A DNA stretch of 64,000 nt from Diphasiastrum complanatum (lineage: Eukaryota > Streptophyta > Lycopodiopsida > Lycopodiales > Lycopodiaceae): contig CM055098.1 in the NCBI GenBank assembly GCA_029204225.1, positions 51,381,287 to 51,445,286 on the forward strand. Direction: 5' to 3'. Below the pieces are notes generated by a model. That model did no database searches, was not told the origin of the DNA, and worked only from the letters and a program-made list of their open reading frames with translations. The first letter of the stretch is position 1, and every line of letters starts with the position of its first letter. The translations under genes were made by a program, and so were the position numbers. Shown here piece by piece: positions 11,444-23,590 of the stretch.

Positions 11444-12545
11444 TTAATGATCAACTTTGTTTGTGTGGTCATGAAGAAAATTTTTTCTATCATATGAATC
11501 TAGAAAATCAATAGATCTTCTTTTGCTCAAGTCTATGTATCCGGAGAAAATAGCTAAGGAGGATGACCTTTTAGAAACTTCCTCAGCTACATAGCCAAAT
11601 ACTTTTATGACAATGTCTCTCCTCTCAAAAATAATTTTATATGTATTCTGAGGGTATTTATGCCCTTCCAAAAAATATGATAACGTTTTAATTGCCATTA
11701 TTATAGTCGCAGCATCTGAAGAATGCAAATCTCTTTATTTACAAAGCTCTTCAAATAATGGGATAGAGATGAATCCCTTTGTCGTGACCCCTGGCTTTCC
11801 CTCACATATCCTTGCCTTGTTGCAAAGGCATCTACCTCCACAGTAGCCTGTAAAATACGAGCAAAGGTCACATATCTTGAAAACAAAATAACTATATTTG
11901 AATAGAAATCTCATTCAAATAAAACCAAATTTACTTACCAAATCATGCTCATCAGCTTGAATAATTGTAGCAGTATGTAGATCATGACCAGCAACTATGG
12001 TTATCAAAGCAGTGGATGGATTAGTTTCCAAGGACTGTAAGACATATCTGCTTTGGATTTTCAAAAATTCCTCCTCATTGGACAAATTTGTCTGGTATGC
12101 CCTACTTTCAGACATGATTGATTGCAGGGCTTCAGTCTCGTCCAGCCACTCATCTTCGTCTTTGTAATCAATAGAAGCACATAAATCATCACCCTCGAGA
12201 TCTATGAAGTCCGAGAATTCTTTGATGAAATTAGACAGAATTGATAATATTTCATCCTCTCTCAGATCAAGAACATCTCCAACATCAATCAAAGAGACTT
12301 ATGCGACACTATTCATGTTGTACAAATTGAGAATAGTCTTGCTTTTGTCATATGGATTCATGTCAGATAAGGAAGAAATGGACAATGCACGAGACTGTGC
12401 TGGTTCGTACATTGTTGCCAATCTTGCCTCCTCATCAGCACCTAAAATGTCATCAACAATAGCTGATTATGATATCACAGAATCAGCTGATGATGAGGCA
12501 CCCTCAATGCTTAGCCTCGAAGTTCCTGCCTCAGATGCTTGATGA
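11444..12545 (-). pseudogene. unidentified repetitive protein family 2, copy 1, with one intron
   Basis: Reading the minus strand from 12,545, a Ser/Ala-rich segment (EAGTSRLSIEGASSSAD) leads, in one frame with two stops, into an acidic segment and then TALITIVAGHDLHTATIIQ ending at ADEHDL. A canonical intron follows at about 11,849-11,938 (GTAAGT...TTTTACAG). The next exon reads ATVEVDAFATRQGYVRE, then after a frameshift PGVTTKGFISIPLFEELC, and HSSDAATIIMAIKTLSYFLE. The MAIKTLS(Y/H)FL block recurs at 48.28 kb. The gene has stops and a frameshift, so it is dead here. It converges with family 1 copy 1. I cannot name the family. Confidence 0.55.
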
Positions 12546-12959
12546 ACAAACTTTGTCAAACTCCTAAAGTCAAGATACATAACTTTTTTATATTTTTCAC
12601 AAATTCTTATTGGAACCCTTTTCTAGCACCTCTTAAATTCTATTGAATGAGTGACTCAACACCTCTTGATTTGGCTGGACTCTTCTAATGAAATTCTCAC
12701 TTAGGATTGGACCTCATGCCAACACTTTGACTTCGGTCATCAAATCTAAACTTGACACTTGTAGTGAGCCTAACCGGCTCAAGATCATATTTGACTTTTT
12801 GTTGGATTTATCTCTTTCACTCTCCTAAATCCTATGTTAATCTGCCTCCATTCATATTGCTGTATTTTTATTCATGTTGTCGCACAATCTGCATATTTAC
12901 ATGTAAAATAAGACAGACGAATAAAACACGACTGTCTGCATAAATACAAGTAAAATTTC
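12546..12959. other. short spacer, nothing assigned
   Basis: No family signature is seen. The sequence is AT-rich with repeated CTCCTAAA and ACTTTGTC/ACTTTGAC words. Confidence 0.3.
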
Positions 12960-13510
12960 ACTGGCAAAAAAGGCGAAAAAAGTTGACACTATGTTTTTAC
13001 ACGTGATTTGTGACAGGCGAAAAGGGCGACACTGTGCTACAAATGCCGAAGGTGCCCTAATGGAAAAGCGAAGGTACCATCAAATCTTGAGGCATTTCGT
13101 CAAAGTGTCGCATTTTTTGCATCTTCACCAACGTTCATTTCAGTGAAGGCTGATGTCGCGGCCTTCTCACGCTCATCTCATGCAATTGTGCAATCAGATT
13201 TGACAACGACAACAGCCACCCACGATCTCCTATCATTCGCGACTAATAATTTGTCTAGCTATTCGCGACAAATTATTCTTCTAGTGTTTTGTTGCTTTAA
13301 GTTTGGCTACGTAATCAAATCAATCGTGATTTCTATCACTAACATTCTGCTCGTTTCTGATAGACGTAGTCATGCTTAGGGAAGGAGTAATATAGCTCAT
13401 TCCGCTGCGCACGAACACATTCCGTTCGAGTTCGTTTCTCGTTCGAGTTTCGTGTTCGTTTTTTTTTCGAGCTATTTTTGTTTTTCACACTCACACACCC
13501 TTTTTCTCCA
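12960..13510 (+). repeat. 5' LTR of copia element E
   Basis: This non-coding block ends immediately before a tRNA-Met-type primer-binding site, which marks it as the 5' LTR. It contains GCGAAAAGGGCGAC, GCCGAAGGTGCCC and GCGAAGGTACC words and GTGTCGCATTTTTTGC, all shared with other LTR-type sequences in the window. The start is approximate because no 3' LTR is in view. Confidence 0.7.
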
Positions 13511-13513
13511 ACT

Positions 13514-13525
13514 TGGTATTAGAGC
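13514..13525 (+). promoter_or_regulatory. primer-binding site of copia element E
   Basis: TGGTATTAGAGC differs by one base from TGGTATCAGAGC, the complement of the 3' end of initiator tRNA-Met used by copia elements to prime minus-strand DNA synthesis. It sits between the LTR and gag. Confidence 0.85.
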
Positions 13526-13629
13526 AATTTTCGTAGCCTGATAAGCTTCCACAATACAAGACTCTACTAACCGATAGAGTAATTGTCTTCTTGTTCCGTA
13601 ATTCTGTACCAGATTTTCATACTTAAGTC

Positions 13630-14300
13630 ACTGATAGTTTTTCCTATCACAAAGTTTGGAACATCTTGAGCACACTATACGAAGTGCGAGATATAGCTTC
13701 CAAGCTACATCTTAGGAAGAAATTTTACTCCCTCAAGATGACGAATGGTGATTCCTTGCAGAATCACATCAATCAATTCAAGAACTTGCTGAAGCAGATG
13801 GCCACTATCGGATTTGTCATAGACGATCAAGATGTAATGATGCAACTGCTTACAAGCTTGCCAAGCTCATACGATATCTGGGTGATGATCATCACGACAC
13901 ATCCAAAACTGACTCTTTCGAGAGTCATTACTATGTTGTTGCAGAAAGACACGCGGAGGAATGAAGTCTCAAGTTCCTCAGCTGATTCTCACACCTTATA
14001 CACCAACAAGAGCACGACTAAGCAGAAGAAGAAGAAAGACCTAAAGCAATCAAAGTCAAACCAGAAACCAGCCTGCAGAAGAAGAAGAAAGACCTAAAGC
14101 AATCAAAGCCAGACCAGAAACCAGCCTGCAGACAAAGAAGAAACTGTTCTGCAGATACTGCAAGCGAAACAACCACGAAATTCAAGACTGCCGAATACTG
14201 CAAGCTAAGAACAACAGCAAGGGACAATCGAATCAAGCGACAAATGCAGCTACAGAAGCTTCACAACCTATTCAAGAAGCAAATTATGATGCCTTCATGA
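13630..14300 (+). pseudogene. copia element E gag, frameshifted by a 53-bp tandem duplication
   Basis: The frame at 13,666-14,097 shows the retrotransposon capsid (UBN2) block: LHLRKKFYSLKMTNGDSLQN, INQFKNLLKQM and LLTSLPSSYDIWV. A Lys-rich tail follows. At 14,022-14,074 and 14,075-14,127 the same 53 bases are repeated; because 53 is not a multiple of three, the frame shifts and ends at TAA. The zinc knuckle FCRYCKRNNHEIQDC (C-X2-C-X4-H-X4-C) is intact but in another frame at about 14,146-14,190. The N-terminal third of gag is missing or degenerate. Confidence 0.85.
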
Positions 14301-14700
14301 CCAGCCATCAAGGATCATCTGGCGACAGTTCTTGATTCCTGGATTTCGGAGCTACTCAACACATGACCAGCCTCATTGGCTGTTTCGAGTTCTATACACC
14401 TTACAGTACCCAGAAATATGTTCACCTTGGTGACAATAGCACACAAGCTATTAAAGGTGAAGGTATTGTAAGATTAAGCTTTGCAAATGATCAGTCTAAG
14501 CTACTTTCTAAAGTCATGTATGTACCAAGCTCTCTGTAAGCAGAATCACAGATCTAGGACATAGAGTAGAATTTGAATGTGATCAGTGCAAAGTAGTTGA
14601 TAGGACAGGCAAGTTCCTAGCACTCGAAAAGAGACATGGATACTTGTAAAAATTAAGTCATTGCTTTTCTACCTCTAGTCAGGCACTCCGTACTTCTATT
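14301..14700 (+). pseudogene. copia element E protease and spacer
   Basis: The segment FLDFGATQHMTS is the aspartic protease active site of copia pol, normally LDSGAT. Here the Ser after the catalytic Asp is Phe (TCC to TTC). The following YVHLGDNSTQAIKGEGIV matches the usual protease body. A TGA stop precedes the motif at about 14,334 and another follows MYVPSSL. Confidence 0.8.
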
Positions 14701-15886
14701 CATACAAATAAAAGTTTACTTTGGCATTATAGACTTGGTCACTTGAATCATGTTGTTGTACAACAAATGTCTAGACAATCTATTGTTCTTGATCTCGACT
14801 ATTCTCGTGATAGAGTCGAGTTACCTGTCTGTCACGACTGTCTAGTTGGTAAACAGACTAGGAAACCATTTAAATCAAACCATCAGCAGATTGCTAGAGG
14901 ATTGTTAGACATTGTACATTCAAACATTTGTGGGCTGATGAAAAATCTTTCGCTGAAGGATGCAAAGTATTTTATAACTTTTATTGATGAATTTTTCAGA
15001 AGGACTATGGTGTACTTTATAAAGAAGAAATCAGAAGCCTTCAATTGCTTCAGAATCTTCAAGGAGCATGCAGAAAAGGAGACTAGAAGGACGATCAAGG
15101 CCCTAAGGTCAGACAATGGTGGAGAATATATCTCTACTGAGTTTAAGGAGTACTACCAAAGCCAAGGCATTGAAAAACAATTCATCACTCCCTACAGTCC
15201 TCAGTCTAATGGTTTAGCCGAGTCGTACCCTGGTTGAATCAGCCAAATGTATGCTAGCGCATGCATCGCTGCCCAAGAGATTCTAGGCCGAAGCTGTCTC
15301 CACTGCAGCTTATGTCCAGAACAGATGTTCGACCAAGGCCCTCTCAAGCAAGACACCCCACGAGGTGTGGACAGGCTCTAAACCTTCTATAAAGAACCTA
15401 AGAGTGTTTGGATGCGTTGCCTACACGCAGATCCCAAAAGACACAAGGAAGAAATTGGACTTACAAGGTCTCAAGACCATCCTGATTGGATATACTTCAT
15501 CTGATAAGACATACAAGCTATATGATCCTGATACCCAGCAAATCTTGTATAGCCGGGATACAGTCTTTATCGAGCATCAGTTCGTCGACATCATAGGCAA
15601 GGATATTGCTCCAGGAGAACCTTCATCACCTACTATTGACACGACTGTCCGAACTTTTAGCTCAGACGTGTCCATTGTCGACCCACTTTTTGACAACGAA
15701 TCAGACGAAGACGTTGTTGTTACCCAACAACAAGTCCCAGGAGTGGTTCACCAGTCGAATCCTCCCAGAAGATCAAGCCGAGTGCGCACACAGTCCACAA
15801 GGTATACTCCTGAGTCTGCATGTCTCTTGATACAAGAACCAACGATAGTCGAAGAAGCACTGAGCCAACCAGACTCTGATCTCTAG
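14701..15886 (+). pseudogene. copia element E integrase
   Basis: The zinc-binding HHCC region is present (LWHYRLGHLNH ... CHDCLVGK). The catalytic core follows, with the first Asp block reading VHSNICG instead of VHSDICG, the FIDEFFRR block, and RSDNGGEYISTEF with the second Asp. SPQSNGLAES holds the glutamate, then a stop. A frameshift separates this from the C-terminal part at 15,365-15,886, which has the PSIKNLRVFGC block and a Ser/Arg-rich linker. The Asp-to-Asn change would inactivate strand transfer even without the frameshifts. Confidence 0.85.
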
Positions 15887-16964
15887 AGAGAAGCTATGGA
15901 CAGAGAGTATTCCTCTCTTATCAAGAACCAGACGTGGTCACTAGTCGAAGCTCCTACTGGTTGCAATATCATCGATTGAAAATGGATCTTTAAGATCAAA
16001 TACAATGCCAACGGAGCAACTGATCGAAGGAAGGCAAGACTGGTAGCATGAGGATTCACTTAGATCCCCAACGTCGACTACAACGAGACTTTCAGTCCAG
16101 TAGTCAAACATTCGTCGATCCGAGTACTCCTGTCTTATGCCGCAACTACGACCTCAAAATACATCAACTTGATGTACAAACAGCTTATCTGAATGGAGTT
16201 ATACAAGAAGACATCTACATGATCCAGCCCAAAGGATACGTTCTGGAAGGTATGAAAATTCATGTTTGTAAACTACACAAAGCACTTTACAGCTTGAAAC
16301 AGTCTGCCAGAGCTTGGTTCCACAGGATCAACGCATTCTTCATCGAACAAGGATTCAAACCAAACACTACTTATTGCAACGTCTATTCCAAGTCAGTGCA
16401 TCAATCCTTCATCATCATCACCTTATACGTGGATGACATGTTGCTCTTCAGCAACAATACCAATTTGGTCAAGGATTCTAAGCAGATGTTATTTTCAGAG
16501 TTCGACATGACTGATCCGGACGAAGCTCACTTCTGTCTGGGCATTCAGATCCACAGAGACAGATCGAGACGACTAACTTATATCACTCAACAAAGGTATC
16601 TTCACAATGTTCTTGATGGATACAATCTAATGAATTGTAAATTAGCTCACTCACCGATGGATCCAGCCTGTATTTGTCAAGGGACCAATGTCCCCAGACC
16701 AAGTAGGAAGAGGAGCAGATGAGAGAGTATCCTTATCGGTCGATACTTGGATCTCTCATGTATGCAATGGTCTGCACAAGACCTGATATCTCTTTTGCAG
16801 TGAGCTCACTCAGCCAATATATGGCTAAACCTGACATTACCCATTGGAAGACTCTCGTAAGAGTCATGAGATATATTCGAGCTACCATGGACCAGTGCAT
16901 CTGCTATGGAGAAGTTAGCAACGACAATCTTCATCAGCTCAATGGATATTCTGATGCAAGTTGA
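15887..16964 (+). pseudogene. copia element E reverse transcriptase and truncated RNase H
   Basis: The RT domain has KWIFKIKYNANGATDRRKAR, VDYNETFSPVVKHSSIR, LHKALYSLKQSARAWFHR and an intact YVDD catalytic motif in LYVDDMLLF. Stops and a frameshift occur in the N-terminal fingers (about 15,980 and 16,050). The RNase H part YRSILGSLMYAMVCTRPDIS runs to GYSDAS and then breaks off at 16,964, where unrelated sequence begins. The 3' LTR is therefore missing. Confidence 0.9.
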
Positions 16965-19361
16965 TTAGGTTTTCAGAATAGAAGTCATATCTTGGTACAT
17001 CACATGAGTGATGTCCTTCAAAACTTTAGAAATTATGGTGTGTGAAGAAATATAACACCACGTAGTGGTATTCATTGAGAAACCCAAAACTTGATTGAAA
17101 ATTATAAAACTTGTCACTACATTTATTATTAAATCATGCAAACTTTTGAAAACAACTTGTGGGGATGTCTTGTTTGTCACATGACTATGAAAAGTGCCTT
17201 ATATGCTAGAAAGGATAATGGCAACATATTTGGTGTGCCTATTGGCTTGACTAAGCATATACCAATGTCAACAAATCTTACTCTCATGATACACAATTTA
17301 GAGCAATGGCCCTCATACACTTACAATGCAATTGGACATGGTGTGACATGGATAACATTTGAAAACTTATCTAGATACAATTCCCACGTAGATATTCTAT
17401 ACTAACAATGGGTGCATGTGAGTAGATTTACGTCAACTTTGAAAAGCATTTAACATAGTAAAATGTCAATTTCTATGGGATATGATGAGCTTGTTCAAGA
17501 CACACAACTTTGAGGTGAATTGAGAAGTGTTACTGTAATTTTCATATGTCACATAATGGTAGTTTATGTTGGATTATTCTACTTACTATTGGAGTGATTC
17601 ATCTGAATAATCGATCTTTAAGCATATGATATATAACAGTGACAGAAAGTTACTACCATAATGGGTACATGAGTGCCTCATGGTCAAACAGAACATGTCA
17701 AACTGAATTGAATCTAGTTTTTATGGCAAATACACACCAATATGCAAGGAATCCCCATTTTCTTGGCATGTCATGTCAAAATTTTGATAAAAACAAATCA
17801 TTTTGGTACAGATATTTTTAGGTTCTTCTCCAACTATAAATGTATGCTTTAATGCAGGTGAAGCAGAAATCAAACTAAATCCTTCCAAACATAAACAGCA
17901 ACTGTAAAAATACTAAAAGGTTGATAAGAATCAAATGCATGATGTCATGGGTGAATGCTTATCCCTTCATATCAGCTCAGTTCAACTTATCTGGCAGATG
18001 AATCTTTCAGGAGCAAAAACATATTTGGCTTCCATATAAATGGTTTACCTACAATCATAGCTGAACAATTGGTATTTTCTGAAAGAAGCTTATTCATTTG
18101 GAATAAATAGCTTCATTCTTTAATAACAAACAAACTGCAGCACGCAGCTTCCTTCAGAACAGAATCACCATTTCTGTCTGCAATTCAACTGGAAAAACTC
18201 AATTTCCAAGTCATGTTCTCCCTACAACAATGTCAAGGTAAGAAGGCCTTAATTATAGCATCTTTAGCAGGATCAGTCATGATGAAACATGAAACGTCTA
18301 GCCAAATGTGATTCTGCCTACATTCAGATTAAAACAACATAATCATACATGCTGGTGGTGCAAAGGTGCAAACAATCTGTACAATAATCACGTAGTTGAG
18401 TTCGTGGCTCATGGAATGGAGCACTGGGGCCAGAAAGATGGCTTTGCAAAGAAGATTGGAAAGAAAATGGAAAACTTTCTTTTCTATCCTTTGACTCAAA
18501 GTGGCAAGAATAAGAGGACAAGCCGATCATATCATAGAAGGCCCACATTGATTGTCTTACAAGAAACAAATTATCATCCACAACGTTGGTGAGAAATGAG
18601 GTAGATACTAGTCTCTAGATACCCAACTGCAGAGTCATTTGACATCAAACCTAAAACAAACAAAAATCCTTATTATCTATGCAGACAAATGTCCTCAACA
18701 CAGAAACCTCTCCTTCTATCACCCTGTTGTGCAATTAAGGCCAACAGAAAGGAGCTTAATTAGAACAGTCCCAGAACACCAGAAGGTAAATTATTTGCAT
18801 TGCTCAGAATTTACGTAGTTTTTTTCTTCACAAATACCAAGGAAAACAATGTTGTTTCAGAGACATATGCAGAGACAGGAGCAAATAACTGATCGCGCAG
18901 AGAAATCCGATCACTCTGAAACTCAATGCTTTTGCTTTATTCAAGACAAGGAAATGCAAGACAGTTGGTTGGGTGGTTCTTGCCACAATGCGTACTCTTG
19001 TGTGCTCATATCCAATCCAAGTGACCGTAGTGGGTGTAAAAAGGGTAAGGGTCAGAAAAGAATCCATCTTGGCCATTTGTCATAGTATACAGGGGAGAAG
19101 AGTTGATTAGTCACATATGTAGGGAGACAAAAAATGAATATTGTTTAGCTTATTAGAGAGAGAGAGAATATGATCAAAACAGAGGGGATCAAATACATGA
19201 TCTTGTTTTGTTTGTCATTCTCCAAATCTGCGTAGGGAACAAAGTGCAGACAAGTCAAGCAAGGAAAACCCAACATGCTGAACCTTCTTTAGTCATCCTT
19301 TTAATTCAATAGGCGAGTAGAAGCCATATCAGCTTTGTACAGACAGCTACACATGCCACCA
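16965..19361. other. intergenic region between copia element E and the GIL1-like gene
   Basis: No gene is supported. An 89-codon frame at 17,136-17,405 has no recognised motif. The right part (about 18,900-19,361) should hold the 3' untranslated region of the minus-strand GIL1-like gene; an AATAAA word on the minus strand near 18,936 is one possible polyadenylation signal. Confidence 0.4.
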
Positions 19362-20630
19362 TCACTTGCAGAGCACATGAGGATAGACTTGGCATTTGAT
19401 TGTCTTCAGAGCTCTAAATCCAGGCATGATCATGAACTCCACTGTAGATGATTGGCACTTCCTACAATACTCAGGAAGAACAGTCACCGCTTCCACATAG
19501 TTGGGGTTGATATCCATTCGCCTCCCAACTCTGATGATTCCTGCCTCTGGATTCATGGAAAATGCTAGCCTGTGCAGCAGCCACACTCCTTTGGCTGCCT
19601 CAAGGAAAGATCCAGTGAAGACAGCTCTCTCTTCTGAGCTATTGAAGACAATGTTCCATGGGAAGAGCGCCCACAGTTCCCTTGTCTTGCTCTCACAGAA
19701 TTTGAAGAAATCCGGCTCAAATGCAGAATGATTTGGGTTTATAGCCTCCCCTACATCAAGAAGCTTCATGCGCTTGAATTCCTCCAGCCTCACGATGCAT
19801 CTGTTTATGGGATCTAAGATCTTTGTCAGCCCTGATTCATCAAAGCTGTCGTTCTCAAAGCTTTGGAAGAGAGATTTGTTGATCCGGGCTTCGAGAGCAA
19901 AGGCAGTGTGTTCCTTCCTCAGAAAAGTGGTGCGCGGATCCATCTCTGCAAGAGTGCGCCATACCGAGTATCCGGAAACCTCCATTTGCTTCATGAAAAC
20001 TTTGCAGAAGCATCGGATTGAGATGGTGGCCCGTATGATCGCCATCTCAAAGAGAAGCTCAGTGGTGGAGACCTCATTTGAGCGTTTTATGTGGGGAGGA
20101 GATGAAGAAGGATTGTCTGCCTTGAGGAAGCCTCCTTCTTCCTTGCTTTGTAGCTCGTGTTCTTTGCAGGCGATGGCTTGCAGCTGCTCCAGCTGCCACT
20201 CCAGCATGTCAATGGTGTCCTGCTTGTCAGCCAGCTGCTCCTGCTGCCTTTTACTCAGCTCAAGCAACGCCGCTACCTTCGCGTTCGGCAAGGGCCTCTC
20301 CTCAGGCTCTCTCTGATGCCAACAATTGAAGAAATTTGCGAACAGGCTCAGAAATGCTCGAGGTCTGAATGACTTGCCTCTCGAACATAGATCCTGAACA
20401 GCATTCTCGCAGTACGAGAAACTGTGCTGAGCGCTTTCTGCTGAGAAGATAACGTTCTTGTTTTTTTTTTTAATCGATTGATCTACATCTTTCTTGCTGC
20501 TGAGCGCCTCTTCGGCTAGTTCTGTGATGGTTGGCAACTGTGCATTTAAATCGCAGGCAGAGAGCAAGCGTTCTGGGAGGTTGACGTTGCCAGGAGCCGC
20601 TACAAAGCTCTCGCTTTCTCGAAAATCCAT
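19362..20630 (-). CDS. GIL1/IRKI-like protein (DUF641 family)
   Basis: A single uninterrupted frame of 422 codons. The family includes Arabidopsis GIL1 (gravitropism in light) and the IRK-interacting protein IRKI; its biochemical role is not settled. Seen here: a glutamine-rich coiled-coil segment (KRQQEQLADKQDTIDMLEWQ, about residues 127-153), a middle region with LRKEHTAFALEARI, and the C-terminal signature AAKGVWLLHRLAFSMNPEA, then NPNYVEAV and PGF...IKCQVY near the end. I chose the Met at 20,628-20,630 (MDFRESESF); an in-frame Met 21 codons upstream would give 443 residues. The length fits the family and there are no disabling changes, so it is probably functional. It is intronless as read. 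The nearest elements are decayed copia to the left and a transposon-poor stretch to the right. Confidence 0.87.
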   Translation of the reverse strand: MDFRESESFVAAPGNVNLPERLLSACDLNAQLPTITELAEEALSSKKDVDQSIKKKNKNVIFSAESAQHSFSYCENAVQDLCSRGKSFRPRAFLSLFANFFNCWHQREPEERPLPNAKVAALLELSKRQQEQLADKQDTIDMLEWQLEQLQAIACKEHELQSKEEGGFLKADNPSSSPPHIKRSNEVSTTELLFEMAIIRATISIRCFCKVFMKQMEVSGYSVWRTLAEMDPRTTFLRKEHTAFALEARINKSLFQSFENDSFDESGLTKILDPINRCIVRLEEFKRMKLLDVGEAINPNHSAFEPDFFKFCESKTRELWALFPWNIVFNSSEERAVFTGSFLEAAKGVWLLHRLAFSMNPEAGIIRVGRRMDINPNYVEAVTVLPEYCRKCQSSTVEFMIMPGFRALKTIKCQVYPHVLCK

Positions 20631-23590
20631 GGCGCCACCTTGAGTGAGACACAACTCCCTAAGGTATACAGATGAACGTGAGACTGAGCACAAAAACTGC
20701 AGAAGGAAACAAAATGCACATATTCCCTAAAAAAGCAAGGATCGGTTCATAGCTCAAAGAAAAGGCACAATTGTTCTCAGAGCTCCATAGTTTCTGCCTA
20801 GGATGAAAATAAAAAGTACTTCAAAATCCTGCATTGCAGACACAGAAAGCGCAGATTTTTCTTCAGAATTTTTTTTCCTTCTTCTAAGGTTGTCCGTGGC
20901 TCCGTCGATCGTCACCAGAAGCGCAGGCAAACGCATCTTCTTCCTGAAATGATTGCTCACTAACTAGCCACTAACTGCAGGTGCATCTGCGGTGCACTAT
21001 GTAATGAGAGCCCAAGCTTTTGCTCACAGTGGCGGCTAACATGACCAGCTGACAGAAGCCATCACACACTTGTTGCTTTTAACAGACTGTTAGTCTGCCC
21101 AGCCACCAAACCTGGAGACTCACATGCTTTGCCATTGCAATGCAACAGGTCATAGGAGATTTGATCTTAGCTGCCTGCGGCCGCTGTTACGACTTTTGGA
21201 CTGACAATCAGTGGGGATATTGCGGTTTGGTAATATTCAGAGCTAATTGCAACCAAGCAATCCCAGAGAACAGAGCAGAGACGTAAAGTAGCCACAGAAA
21301 GCAACTCACACAAATGCACAATTCGGAGATGAAACAGAGAATTTGGCAGCATGACTGAACATTCATGCAGAAAGAGCAGATAAAAAGAACACACACCAAG
21401 GAAGGGTCGCATCAGTGGGGGACCCACTATGTGGCAGATCGGTAAGAGCCACGCGTTTCCCCACCCAGACACCGTCATATCCATTGCTCCATAATACATA
21501 CTTGACAAAAGTTGACATTATAAAATCGTTTTCATAAAATATGAAAAAAGTTCACATGCTAACCCTCTCACGAAACCTAAAATAGTTAAGCATGGTTCTG
21601 AAGTTGGAACGTTACTGGTTGAGCATTGCGATAGCAATGATGTTGTAGATCCTTTGACCAGGAAAGAAAACAACTTCTCCACCATTTGAAACATTTTTCT
21701 ATCTTGTATAAAACTAACAACATTATTACAACTTTTTTTGGTTCTTACAAGGAAGATCTGTCAGTACCCAGCCGACTTAGCAAAACTACCAGAATGGCAA
21801 TCACTTCCAAAGCAAAAGAGTAACTGCTCTACCCACTGTAAGTCAGACATCGACAAGAGACTAGAAGGCGCTATTTTAAACTTCTATATTATCATGTGAA
21901 AGAAAATAAACAGTATCAACTGCCATTACATAGCCTGTACTAAATTACATTTCACTCCTACTGTTTGAAACTTGAGAAACTGTTAAGAGATAGGGTGTAT
22001 CAAAAGATGTGCAAGGTAAAGTACTTTTGGCAAATCATGCACACTCCACAACCTTGCCGTCTTCACCTAAATAGATTCACCTAGTTTCTAACTGAAAGGA
22101 AGAAGAGAGCCACAAAAGAAATATGCTCTATGCCTACCTTATCCGATGATTCAGACCTTGTATTTTTCACACGTGGCATCTAAATCACCTACCTACAGTT
22201 GAAACTTGGAGAGTTGCATCATCAAAATTATCATCGGTTTAGGGTTGTGAGAACAAGGTGTTCGTGTTGCTTGATTAATCTTGTAAAAATAATTGAACGG
22301 TTTTAGGCTGCAAGATTGTAGCTGCCTTTTTACTCTTTTGATGTTTGCTAAGCTTATTCCTAGATCAAAATTACGTCAAGGTAAGAGTTGATTTATCGAA
22401 CTGGCATTGTGCTGGTTCTCCATTACCAGAGCAAAGGATGTGTCGCTAAGCATTTCAGGTACACCCAGTTTACACTACTTTATGTACATCCTATGCTACC
22501 TCAGGGTCCTTGTAAGCCTTTTTGTTTCCAATCGAATGGAAAAGGGGAAAGAAGGCCTTAGGGAAAGTATTAAATTAATTTTGCTTCGTCTTCTACTGCC
22601 AAAAAGCCTTGTGAAATAATCTGGTTTCTGTATTTGTGCAAGTTCCACTTGCAGATTAGGTTGCAATCATTGGTTCGGATTCTAGTTTGAAAACACAAAA
22701 CTGCAGGCACTCAACTATGGATATTCCTTTACATACCTCTGGATGCCTTCAGCCTCTGTACCTCTTTCAGTCCTGGCCTCACAAGCTGCGTACCATATCT
22801 CAACTAATAACAGCAATGTACACTATTGCCTTTTGCCTCCATTACTGAAAAAACAAATTAACATACTCTTTGGTAGATAATCCGACTACCGAGGAGATTA
22901 TTTCATGCCAATAATAGCTTTCTGGTTTGGAATCTGCTCAAGCTTTCATGGGATTTTCTTCCAAATCTCTCCAAGCACCACAAATTTTCAAGTGTCCTTA
23001 ATGAGATGAATGCTCTCCAATTGTTTCTGTGGATTCATTTCTCAACACTGTGTAGGTCATGTACAGAGCTTACAATTCTATCTCTGCAACATACCCAGTA
23101 AAATTCTGCCAGACTTTCCTATCTCAACTGCCAGGATCAAGAAAGATGCCACCTTTATCACTGGCAAGCGCGACAGATGATGCATCAATGGACATAAATA
23201 TGTAAATCTGTTGAAAGAAAAATCATCTCAGAACCAAGAATCACCATAGCTGAATTCTAACAAGAGGAAGGGAAGCCAAAGCTCATGTGGGTCGATTTAA
23301 AGGCGAGAAGCTAAATGGAGGGTTCATGAAACAGAAATGAACCAAGTACTTTGTCATGGATAATGCCTTGGCAATAGTGCAATAGTTTAGTCTTTAAAGC
23401 ATGTGTTTGAACTTTTCATACATCGATTAAATTACTATAATATTAAGGTAGTCCTTTACGTGTTGGCAATAGTGATATATACACATGCCTTTGAAGAAAT
23501 TGATGAAATCGGTCTTGAGACTTCCTTGCTCGATAAAGATCCTATTATCATAGAAATGAAAATCTAATAGTTGTATAAAATGGCCACAAA
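20631..23590. other. upstream region of the GIL1-like gene, no further gene seen
   Basis: The first few hundred bases should contain the 5' untranslated region and promoter of the minus-strand gene, but I see no convincing TATA box. At about 21,590-21,690 a short plus-strand reading, VEHCDSNDVVDPLTRK, resembles the C-terminal tail of copia RNase H (...ADPLTK); this is weak. The rest has no coding signal. Confidence 0.4.

Noticed and set aside
11849-12110. Possible diadenylate-cyclase (DisA) similarity of family 2
   Set aside because: The GHDLHTATI segment looked superficially similar, but the catalytic DGA and RHR motifs are not present.
17136-17405. 89-codon frame after the copia breakpoint
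   Set aside because: No motif, no second copy in the window, and no splice or codon evidence.
19768-20316. 182-codon frame on the plus strand
   Set aside because: It lies entirely antisense to the GIL1-like gene and is rich in Ser and Cys as expected of a shadow frame.
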